The notes below the pieces were generated by a model. That model ran no database searches. It had not been told where the DNA came from and was given only the letters and a program-made list of their open reading frames with translations. A program made the position numbers and the translations under genes. Source: Syntrophopropionicum propionicicum_A (GTDB taxonomy: Bacteria > Bacillota > Desulfotomaculia > Desulfotomaculales > Pelotomaculaceae). From it: a stretch of 64,000 nucleotides of DNA. Location: contig NZ_JBMGJC010000002.1 of the NCBI RefSeq assembly GCF_048984525.1, positions 1 to 64,000 on the forward strand. The letters run 5' to 3'. The stretch's first letter is position 1, and every line of letters starts with the position of its first letter. Of the stretch, positions 58,062-64,000 are shown in pieces.

Positions 58062-58352
58062 ATGGACACTATTGAAGTAAGGGGATTCGGGGATATAAAG
58101 AAGCTTTTCGAAGAAAGAGAGTGGTCCCAACCGATAAAAGTTGAATTAGAGGAAGAGATAAGCGCGGCTGATCTGGCCGCAAAACTGGATATACCTTTTG
58201 AAAAGATTGAAATTATTTTTGTTAACGGAAAGGCAAGTCCTTTTGGCGCCCACTGCCTGATTAAGCCCGGCGACAGGGTGGCTTACGTCCCGCCAGGCAC
58301 CCCGGGCCCCTACCGGGTATTACTGGGGTTTAAAAATGAGGATAAAAAATAG
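58062..58352 (+). CDS. MoaD/ThiS-like beta-grasp protein without terminal GG (copy 2)
   Basis: A 96-residue paralogue of the protein at 37253: 'IEVRGFGDIKKLFEEREW', 'AAKLDIPFEKIEIIFVNGKAS', 'IKPGDRVAYVPPGTPGPYRVLLGF'. It again lacks a Gly-Gly end and keeps 'PPGTPGPYRV'. Here it lies 190 bases before a true Gly-Gly MoaD and inside the Mo/W cofactor cluster, pointing to a link with the tungsten enzyme. AGGAGGA precedes the ATG. Confidence 0.82.
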   Translation: MDTIEVRGFGDIKKLFEEREWSQPIKVELEEEISAADLAAKLDIPFEKIEIIFVNGKASPFGAHCLIKPGDRVAYVPPGTPGPYRVLLGFKNEDKK

Positions 58353-58382
58353 CACGCATTTATGTGAGATAAAGGCAAGTAA

Positions 58383-58398
58383 TGGCAGAAGAATTGCA
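58383..58398 (+). promoter_or_regulatory. Sigma-54 promoter before the MoaD gene
   Basis: TGGCAGA-AGAA-TTGCA, 10 of 12 consensus positions with correct spacing, 144 bases before the MoaD start. Confidence 0.65.
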
Positions 58399-58541
58399 TA
58401 TAAATTGCAGAAGAATTTGCATAAAGATCCTTTCCATTGGGGTTGTTAATAATACGGACATAAAGTATTATAAATTCAGTTTAACTGCGGGCTCTTAGAT
58501 ATTTTCGGTTCTACCTTAATAATCTTAGGGAGTGAAGTCTT

Positions 58542-58781
58542 TTGCAGGTAGAAGTAAGGGTTTTTTCAGGTCTTGAGGTTTTTATTCCCGGCACAACTTT
58601 CGGACAGGTTATCACTGTCGGCATAACAGAAGGTTTTACCGGGAGAGAGCTTTTAAAAAAGTTAAACATTCCCGAGGAAAAAGTATTTACATTTTTAGTA
58701 AATGGCGTCCATAAAAATTTTGAAGTGACCCTTAATGACGGAGACCGCGTATCTCTTTTCCCTGCTGTAGGCGGGGGTTGA
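58542..58781 (+). CDS. MoaD-type sulfur carrier protein
   Basis: A 79-residue beta-grasp protein ending in Gly-Gly-Gly ('VSLFPAVGGG'), with 'LLKKLNIPEEKVFTFLVNG' and 'VTLNDGDRVSLFPAVGG' typical of MoaD. Its terminal glycine would be adenylated and turned into a thiocarboxylate by the MoeB-type enzyme at 62264 to supply dithiolene sulfur of molybdopterin. MoaE is not seen in the window. TTG start with AGGGAGTG upstream. One extra Gly at the end relative to the usual GG. Confidence 0.88.
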   Translation: MQVEVRVFSGLEVFIPGTTFGQVITVGITEGFTGRELLKKLNIPEEKVFTFLVNGVHKNFEVTLNDGDRVSLFPAVGGG

Positions 58782-58931
58782 TCCGTTCAAAGTATTAACA
58801 AGAAAAAAATTCATTGGCTATAACTTCACTGTGATTTAGCGCTGTTTATGTTGATTTATACCCAAAATCAAGATGTTTATTAAAGGTAAAATAAAGTTAG
58901 AAGGAAGATCTTAATTTGGTTATAGTTTTCA

Positions 58932-58960
58932 GACAATAAGTTGTACTTTTAGTGTATAAT
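58932..58960 (+). promoter_or_regulatory. Possible promoter of the ModE-TupB-Mo cofactor operon
   Basis: GACAAT (58932-58937), 17-base spacer, TATAAT (58955-58960). A reading frame beginning near 58980 after AAAGGTTGAG could be a leader peptide but has no family resemblance and overlaps the next gene. Confidence 0.45.
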
Positions 58961-59107
58961 TGATGAATAAAGGTTGAGTGTGAAAGCTGAAGTATGCCCG
59001 CCGGCTGTTGATAAATCAGCTAAGTTTTGTATTATACCACTTAAAGTTCCAGGCAGGCTGCGGGTTGATCAGCTTGAGACAAGCCCGGATAGCGGGGTGC
59101 AATCTAT

Positions 59108-59494
59108 ATGGGCACGGTGCGCAGCAAATCAAATGGCTCTGATTTCGAGGGAATTAGCGCTAAACACAAGCTGTGGCTGGAAAAGAACGGGGCTATTTTC
59201 GGGGACGGGCTGTACAACCTGCTCTCCAGCATAGCCGGGCTGGGTTCCATTTCACAAGCAGCCAGGGGAATGGGGATGTCCTACCGGGCTGCCTGGGGAA
59301 AGATACGGGCCACAGAGAGGAAATGGGGAATACCGCTGGTTGTCGCCAGGGTGGGCGGTGAAGCCGGAGGATGGGCCCGGCTTACACCGGAAGCAGAAGA
59401 GCTGCTTGAGACGTATTGCAGGATGGAGCAGGAAGTCGACAAATTTATGCAAAAATTATCAGGCAAGATTAGCACAGGCCGGCAAGGCCCTTAA
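59108..59494 (+). CDS. ModE-like winged-helix regulator (DNA-binding domain only)
   Basis: A 128-residue protein matching the N-terminal HTH domain of ModE: 'KHKLWLEKNGAIFGDGLYNLLSSIAGLGSISQAARGMGMSYRAAWGKIRATERKWGIPLV' pattern with 'GGWARLTPEAEELLETY'. It lacks the C-terminal Mo/W-binding MOP domains, so oxyanion sensing must involve another protein or a different mode. Placed directly before a tungstate permease gene, it likely controls Mo/W uptake and cofactor genes. Confidence 0.88.
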   Translation: MGTVRSKSNGSDFEGISAKHKLWLEKNGAIFGDGLYNLLSSIAGLGSISQAARGMGMSYRAAWGKIRATERKWGIPLVVARVGGEAGGWARLTPEAEELLETYCRMEQEVDKFMQKLSGKISTGRQGP

Positions 59495-59549
59495 TTTTAC
59501 AATTCGTTATATACAGACAAACATATCGTATCGAAAGTAGTGATGTTAT

Positions 59550-60242
59550 ATGGAAGTCTACTGGCAGGGACTGATTGAGGCCATTCGCCTCTTGCTCAGC
59601 GGTAATCCGGAAGTATATGAGGTAATCTTCCGTACTGTTCACGTTTCGGGCAGCGCGACCATTATCGGCATGCTCATCGGCCTGCCCCTGGGCACTGTGC
59701 TGGCGCTGTCCTCCTTCCCGGGCCGGAAGCTGGTAATCAGCATAATTAATTTCGGCATGGGCCTGCCACCGGTGGTGGTAGGTCTCTGGGTCTGGCTGAC
59801 TTTCAGCCGTTATGGCCCCCTGGGCGTTTTGCAGGTGCTGTACACCCCGACAGCCATGATCACCGCCCAGGTTATAATCGCGGCGCCTATTATTACGGGA
59901 TTTACTATTGCCGCCATACAGTCGCTGAACCCTAAAATAAGGCTCCAAATCCTGGCCCTGGGCGCCTCCAAGCTCCAGCTGCTGTGGCTGCTTCTAAGGG
60001 AGTCCAGGCTGGGCCTGCTGGCGGCTGTCATCGCTGGTTTTGGCGGGGCTGTGTCAGAAGTAGGGGCCTCGATGATGGTGGGGGGCAATTTGAAAGGTTA
60101 CACCATGGTCCTAACAACTACAACAGTTTTGGAAGTAAACAAGGGCAACTGGGAAATAGCCACTGCGTTCAGTATAATTCTCCTGCTGCTTGCTTTCGGG
60201 GTTACCGTGGCCTTGACTACTGCCCAGCAGAGGGGCCGCTGA
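59550..60242 (+). CDS. Tungstate ABC transporter permease TupB
   Basis: A 230-residue permease with five or six membrane segments and the ABC permease EAA-type loop ('AIQSLNPKIRLQILALGASKLQLLWLLLRES'). 'LIGLPLGTVLALSSFPGRK', 'MGLPPVVVGLWVWLTFSRYGPLG' and 'VSEVGASMMVGGNLKGYTMVLTTTTVLEVNKG' are characteristic of TupB. The binding protein TupA and ATPase TupC are not beside it or elsewhere in the window. It fits tungsten supply for the aldehyde oxidoreductase. Confidence 0.9.
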   Translation: MEVYWQGLIEAIRLLLSGNPEVYEVIFRTVHVSGSATIIGMLIGLPLGTVLALSSFPGRKLVISIINFGMGLPPVVVGLWVWLTFSRYGPLGVLQVLYTPTAMITAQVIIAAPIITGFTIAAIQSLNPKIRLQILALGASKLQLLWLLLRESRLGLLAAVIAGFGGAVSEVGASMMVGGNLKGYTMVLTTTTVLEVNKGNWEIATAFSIILLLLAFGVTVALTTAQQRGR

Positions 60243-60310
60243 TGCGCAAAAATAAGCAAAAGAAGAATCTGTTTTAAATAACTAACTGCTCATTTAGAAG
60301 GGTGAAAAAA

Positions 60311-61291
60311 ATGCGTGATACTTACAGGCGAGAGATAAACTACCTGCGTGTTTCGGTGACGGACAAGTGCAATCTGCGCTGCATCTACTGCCTGCCGCCG
60401 GAAGGTGTAAAATCGATACCCCACGACGAAATCCTGCGTGATGAAGAATTCGAGGCCATAGTAAGAGCGGCGGCCCTGGTGGGAATTAGGAAAATACGCC
60501 TTACCGGAGGCGAGCCGCTGGTACGCAGGGGTGTCGAGGACCTAGTGCGGCGTTTTGCGAATATTCCTGGCATAGATGACATAACACTAACCACGAACGG
60601 CATTCTTCTGCCGGATCACGCAGCTGCGTTAAAAGAAGCCGGGGTAAAAAGAGTAAATATCAGCCTGGATACTTTAAAAGATGATCGTTACCGGGAAGTT
60701 ACCAGGGGCGGCAGCCTGGCGTCAGCATGGAAAGGAATCCAGGCGGCACTTGACGCGGGGCTTCACCCGGTTAAGCTGAATACCGTGGTAGTCCGTGATT
60801 TTAACGATGACGAGGTGGAGTCCATGGCCCGCCTTACAAAGAAAAGGCCTCTGCATATCCGCTTCATCGAGCTGATGCCTATCGGCACCTGTAATAAGTG
60901 GACGGAGGGACGTTTTGTGCCGGCCGGGGAGATATTGGACAGGATCAACCGCAGGGTCGGCAGGCTGCATCCGGCCAAGATGGCCGAGGGAGACGGGCCG
61001 GCTAAATACTACCGCTTTGAGGGCGCCCTGGGTACGGTGGGCTTTATTACCTCCATGAGCGAACATTTCTGTGAAAACTGCAACCGCCTGCGCCTGACCT
61101 CAAGCGGCGGCCTGCGGCCGTGCCTTTATGACGCCAGGGAAATTGATCTGAAGACCCCGCTCCGCAGGGGAGCCGGAGACAGGGAAATCGCCGATTTGAT
61201 TATGGAAGCGGTTGACCTGAAACCTGACCGGCACCATATGGACGAAGGCTGGACTGACAAGAAAAGAGTAATGTCTCAGATAGGAGGGTAA
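60311..61291 (+). CDS. GTP 3',8-cyclase MoaA
   Basis: A 326-residue radical SAM enzyme, first step of molybdopterin synthesis. N-terminal cluster at Cys20, Cys24, Cys27 (CNLRCIYC), 'RLTGGEPLVRRGVEDLV', 'ITTTNGILL'-type SAM strand, 'GFITSMSEHFCENCNRLRLTSSGGLRPCLY' holding the C-terminal cluster and GTP site. ATG at 60311 has AGAAGGGTG upstream; a GTG at 60302 overlaps it. The usual C-terminal Gly-Gly tail is absent (ends 'VMSQIGG', which does end in Gly-Gly, so the tail is retained). Confidence 0.95.
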   Translation: MRDTYRREINYLRVSVTDKCNLRCIYCLPPEGVKSIPHDEILRDEEFEAIVRAAALVGIRKIRLTGGEPLVRRGVEDLVRRFANIPGIDDITLTTNGILLPDHAAALKEAGVKRVNISLDTLKDDRYREVTRGGSLASAWKGIQAALDAGLHPVKLNTVVVRDFNDDEVESMARLTKKRPLHIRFIELMPIGTCNKWTEGRFVPAGEILDRINRRVGRLHPAKMAEGDGPAKYYRFEGALGTVGFITSMSEHFCENCNRLRLTSSGGLRPCLYDAREIDLKTPLRRGAGDREIADLIMEAVDLKPDRHHMDEGWTDKKRVMSQIGG

Positions 61292-61298
61292 TTTGTAA

Positions 61299-61736
61299 AT
61301 GGGTATAATTAAAGCAGTTTGCACAAGCCCAAATAAAGGGATGCGCAAAAAGGATACAGGCGAAGGTCTGCTGGTCAAGGAATATGGCCTGAAAGACGAC
61401 GCCCACGCCGGCCCCTGGCACCGCCAGGTCAGCCTTCTCGCTGTCGAGAGCATAGATAAGATGCGGGCGATGGGGTTGGACGTGGGGCCGGGTGACTTTG
61501 CCGAGAACCTCACAACCGAGGGTATAGATCTTGTAAATCTTCCCATTGGCACACAGGTGAAAATCGGTACTGAAGCAGTAGGCGAAGTAACCCAAATCGG
61601 GAAGGAATGCCATAACCGCTGCGCCATATATTACCAGGCGGGAGACTGTGTCATGCCCAGGGAGGGGATCTTCATCAGGGTCCTGGAGGGCGGGCCGGTT
61701 AAAGTAGGAGATAAAATCGAAGTGGTGGAGGCATAA
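61299..61736 (+). CDS. MOSC-domain protein
   Basis: A 145-residue MOSC domain of the short stand-alone type seen in Mo cofactor operons of clostridia. 'KEYGLKDDAHAGPWHRQVSLLAVESIDKM', 'PGDFAENLTTEGIDL' and 'QIGKECHNRCAIYYQAGDCVMPREGIFIRVL' are the family signature; the cysteine in 'GKECHNRC' could carry sulfur to the metal centre. It starts 8 bases after moaA and abuts mobB. Confidence 0.92.
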   Translation: MGIIKAVCTSPNKGMRKKDTGEGLLVKEYGLKDDAHAGPWHRQVSLLAVESIDKMRAMGLDVGPGDFAENLTTEGIDLVNLPIGTQVKIGTEAVGEVTQIGKECHNRCAIYYQAGDCVMPREGIFIRVLEGGPVKVGDKIEVVEA

Positions 61737-62240
61737 ATGGGGAAGCCGGTTCCCGTGGTTGGCCTGGCCGGTTATTCCGGTTCGGGCAAAACCACCTTTC
61801 TGGAGAAGCTAATCATAGAACTTAAAAGCCGTGGATACAGGATCGGTGTTATTAAACATACCCACCATGCCGTTGGATTTGATCAGCCGGGCAAAGACAC
61901 CTGGCGGCACGCCCAAGCGGGGGCGGATTTTGTGGCTCTGGCGGCGCCGGGAAGTTATTCTGTTTTTAAAAAAACTGAGCGGGACCCGGGACCGGAGATT
62001 TTGATTTCCATGGCCGGAGAGATGGATTTAGTAATTGTTGAGGGTTACAAGAAGGAAAAGTGGCCCAAAATAGAAGTATTTTACCGGCACGGGACTTCTG
62101 AGCGGCCTGACATTCCGGACGGGGAGCTGCTGGCCGTGGTAAGCGACGTGCAGCCTGAAAAGGATGTCCCGCATTTTGGGCTTGACGACGCGGCGGGAGT
62201 GGCGGAATATATTGAGCAGATGGTTTTAAAAAAGGTCTAA
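61737..62240 (+). CDS. Molybdopterin-guanine dinucleotide biosynthesis adapter MobB
   Basis: A 167-residue P-loop GTP-binding protein ('GLAGYSGSGKTTFLEKLI'), with 'KHTHHAVGFDQPGKDTWRHAQAGADFVALA' and 'DLVIVEGYKKEKWPKIEVF' of MobB. It helps MobA attach GMP to the pterin. The ATG lies directly after the MOSC stop (TAAATG). MobA is not in the window. Confidence 0.94.
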   Translation: MGKPVPVVGLAGYSGSGKTTFLEKLIIELKSRGYRIGVIKHTHHAVGFDQPGKDTWRHAQAGADFVALAAPGSYSVFKKTERDPGPEILISMAGEMDLVIVEGYKKEKWPKIEVFYRHGTSERPDIPDGELLAVVSDVQPEKDVPHFGLDDAAGVAEYIEQMVLKKV

Positions 62241-62263
62241 ACGTGATTCGAGGGTTGATTTAC

Positions 62264-63025
62264 ATGACGGATAATAATTTTTTAACCGAAGAACAGGCGG
62301 TGCGCTATCATCGCAATATTCTGTTGGAAGGGGTCGGCCGGAGAGGCCAGGAAAAGCTGCTTAGCGCCGGCGTGTTGCTGGTAGGCGCCGGAGGGCTGGG
62401 ATCTCCCGCCGCCTTTTATCTTGCCGCGGCCGGTGTGGGGAGAATCGGCCTGATCGATAATGACACTGTTTCCCTGTCCAATCTCCAGCGCCAAATCCTA
62501 CACACTACCCCGGACCTGGACCACTATAAAGTGGTCTCAGCCGCTGAGAAGCTGAAAGCGCTTAACCCCGCATTAAATATTGAGCCATACCAGGAGAGAT
62601 TTACCGAAAATCTTGCAAGAGAACTTATAGAAAAATATGATTTTGTTATTGACTGCACCGATAATTATAAATCACGCTATATCATCAATGAGAATTGTGT
62701 CAGGCTGAATATACCTTTTGTTTACGGAGGGGTACTGGCCTGGTCGGGACAGGCTTTTACAGTAGTACCAGGACGGGGACCGTGTTTTAAATGCATTTTT
62801 CCTGTTGAGCCGCCGCCGGATGCGCCCACCACTACTGAACTTGGCGTTTTAGGCGCGGTGCCGGGTGTAATTGGTACTATTCAAGCGGCGGAAGCTGTAC
62901 GTTTTATTCTTGGTGTGGGAGAACTGCTGGTGGGCAGGATGCTGGTTTACAGCGCGCTCCAGGCAAGGTTTTTTGAGGTGCCGGTGGAAAGAAGCACAGA
63001 CTGCCCGGTGTGCGGCAAATTGTGA
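62264..63025 (+). CDS. MoeB/ThiF-type adenylyltransferase
   Basis: A 253-residue E1-like enzyme. ATP site 'LLVGAGGLGSPAAFYLAAAGVGRIGLIDNDTVSLSNLQRQILH', 'DCTDNYKSRYIINENC', and two CxxC zinc pairs (CFKC, CPVC). It adenylates the C-terminal Gly of MoaD (58542) or another sulfur carrier. No catalytic cysteine of the ThiF type is evident at 'PTTTELGVLGAVPG', so MoeB is the better call. ATG at 62264 has CGAGGG upstream; GTG at 62243 is less likely. Confidence 0.9.
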   Translation: MTDNNFLTEEQAVRYHRNILLEGVGRRGQEKLLSAGVLLVGAGGLGSPAAFYLAAAGVGRIGLIDNDTVSLSNLQRQILHTTPDLDHYKVVSAAEKLKALNPALNIEPYQERFTENLARELIEKYDFVIDCTDNYKSRYIINENCVRLNIPFVYGGVLAWSGQAFTVVPGRGPCFKCIFPVEPPPDAPTTTELGVLGAVPGVIGTIQAAEAVRFILGVGELLVGRMLVYSALQARFFEVPVERSTDCPVCGKL

Positions 63026-63030
63026 CGTTA

Positions 63031-63134
63031 GAAATGAGATGTGAGACGTGAGACTAAAGGGACGGTCACAAGGGTCAAAAAGCTCTTGAGAAATACCAGG
63101 ATTCACACGACTCACGTCCCACGTCCCACGACTA
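63031..63134. repeat. Dispersed intergenic repeat, copy 2 (inverted)
   Basis: Reverse-complement relative of the element at 30548-30660: arms GAGATGTGAGACGTGAGAC (63035-63053) and CACGACTCACGTCCCACGTC onward (about 63107-63131), with similar centres. It fills the gap between the MoeB gene and the small gene. Confidence 0.65.
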
Positions 63135-63152
63135 AAATAAGGGGTGTTGTAA

Positions 63153-63332
63153 ATGTCAGAAATTAAGCAGGAAGTTTTGGATGCAGTCAGACAAGCGGCA
63201 AAGGACGGGAAGCTTACCTGTACGGAGGCCAGGAAACTGGCGCAAGATTTAAAAGTTGCCACTGGGACCGTGGGGAAGGCCGCGAATGAGCTGAAAATTA
63301 AAATCAAGTCATGCGAACTGGGATGCTTTTGA
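63153..63332 (+). CDS. Small helical protein between moeB and moeA, 59 aa
   Basis: ATG with GGGGTG upstream opens a 59-codon frame: 'MSEIKQEVLDAVRQAAKDGK', 'LTCTEARKLAQDLKVATGTV', 'GKAANELKIKIKSCELGCF'. The pattern is a small winged/helix-turn-helix-like fold with a conserved-looking CxxxxC end ('SCELGCF'). It recalls a small protein found beside Mo cofactor genes in related Firmicutes; that comparison is from memory. It may regulate or assist the pathway. Confidence 0.75.
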   Translation: MSEIKQEVLDAVRQAAKDGKLTCTEARKLAQDLKVATGTVGKAANELKIKIKSCELGCF

Positions 63333-63423
63333 TCAAGGCTAAACTGTAAATAGCCTGCCGAATACTGAAGTCGCTGCATGGTTATATTTTAGACAGCGGT
63401 AATTTGTGCTTTGGAGTGTGCTT

Positions 63424-64000
63424 ATGGCCGAACTTTTTACTGTATTGACACTGGATGAGGCAAGGGCTGCAATAATGAGCCACATGCCTGTTGTTAGTGC
63501 CGGCGTAAAGGTCCCCATTCTGGAAAGCCTTGGCCGCCGCCTGGCCGCGGAAGTGCGGGCGGTAGATGATGTGCCTGCTTTCAACAGATCAACAGTGGAC
63601 GGATACGCTGTAAAGGCGAAAGATACATATGGAGCTTCAGAAGGGATACCATCTTATGTTGATGTAAGCGGCGAGGTGCTGATAGGCCGGGTGCCGTCCG
63701 GCCGGGTCAATGCCGGCCAGGCCTGGTATATAGCCACAGGCGGGATGCTTCCCGAGGGGACTGACGCGGTTGTGATGGTGGAATACACGGAAGAGCTTGA
63801 CAGCCGTACGATCGGAATTAACAGGCCGGTTGCTCCCGGCGAAAATGTTATCCGCATCGGAGAGGACATTGCGGCCGGAGACGTCGCGCTCCCGGCAGGC
63901 CACAGGATCAGGCCGCAGGACCTGGGGCTGCTTTCATCTATCGGTGTCACCGACGTGGAGGTAATCCCTCCAACTAAAGTCGGTATTATCTCGACGGGCG
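63424..64000 (+). CDS. Molybdopterin molybdenumtransferase MoeA (5' part)
   Basis: The first 192 codons of MoeA; the gene runs off the window end. 'FTVLTLDEARAAIMSHM', 'VPAFNRSTVDGYAVKAKD', 'IATGGMLPEGTDAVVMVEYTEE', 'VAPGENVIRIGEDIAAGDVALPAGHRIRPQDLGLLSSIGVTDVEV' and 'KVGIISTG' are the family signature. It inserts molybdenum or tungsten into the pterin dithiolene. GGAGTG lies 5 bases before the ATG. Tungsten-using anaerobes often have two moeA genes with different metal preference; this cannot be decided here. Confidence 0.95.
   Translation, partial: MAELFTVLTLDEARAAIMSHMPVVSAGVKVPILESLGRRLAAEVRAVDDVPAFNRSTVDGYAVKAKDTYGASEGIPSYVDVSGEVLIGRVPSGRVNAGQAWYIATGGMLPEGTDAVVMVEYTEELDSRTIGINRPVAPGENVIRIGEDIAAGDVALPAGHRIRPQDLGLLSSIGVTDVEVIPPTKVGIISTG

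Noticed and set aside
58974..59234. Plus-strand frame overlapping the ModE-like start
   Set aside because: Second half is an out-of-frame reading of the ModE-like gene; the first part may be a leader peptide but cannot be supported.

Overview
The window reads as chromosome of an anaerobic, low-to-mid GC Firmicute, most like the Desulfotomaculum/Pelotomaculum group (Peptococcaceae). This is an inference from gene content: a tungsten-type aldehyde:ferredoxin oxidoreductase, an iron-dependent alcohol dehydrogenase, DUF362 iron-sulfur proteins, nickel-pincer cofactor genes, a large Mo/W cofactor cluster, strong Shine-Dalgarno sites with many GTG/TTG starts, and a PBSX-type tail element. No rRNA, tRNA, CRISPR array or insertion sequence was recognised.

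Layout. 0-8 kb: housekeeping and signalling genes (beta-carbonic anhydrase, NlpC/P60 hydrolase, HD-GYP protein, Nudix hydrolase, zinc-ribbon protein, threonine synthase). 8-27.3 kb: a phage-derived contractile tail element with a Cro/CI-type regulator, an ArpU-like late activator, four copies of a fixed-spacing late-promoter-like element, sheath, tube, frameshifted tail chaperone, an odd tape-measure-position protein, baseplate, duplicated DUF2313 genes, tail fibres, holin and amidase. No terminase, portal, capsid, integrase or replication gene is visible, so it looks like a tailocin or a heavily decayed prophage. Remnants of a second (siphovirus-like) tail module and of the activator gene lie inside it. 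27.3-38.4 kb: mixed housekeeping genes (flavodoxin-fold oxidoreductase, deacetylase, sirtuin, rhomboid, TsaD, radical SAM/PDZ protein, ACT protein, 5-formyl-THF cyclo-ligase) and a cluster of intergenic repeats.

38.6-58.8 kb is a metabolic island: Fe-alcohol dehydrogenase, a histidine kinase and sigma-54 activator pair, a winged-helix protein, a PAS protein, a siroheme protein, two DUF362 Fe-S proteins, an Mrp ATPase, a nucleotide-sugar-epimerase-like protein, larB-larC-larE, the aldehyde oxidoreductase, and a separate inverted larC2. Good sigma-54 (-24/-12) sites stand before the alcohol dehydrogenase, the DUF362 operon (two), the aldehyde oxidoreductase and a MoaD gene, so the activator encoded in the middle probably controls the set. 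The first DUF362 protein carries a His-Lys-His pattern with the same spacing as the nickel-pincer lysine and histidines of lactate racemase LarA, which makes it a candidate client of the larBCE cofactor made next door.

58-64 kb: Mo/W cofactor and transport genes (two MoaD-like proteins, a ModE-like regulator, TupB, MoaA, MOSC protein, MobB, MoeB/ThiF, a small helical protein and the start of moeA, cut by the window end), which would supply the tungstopterin of the aldehyde oxidoreductase.
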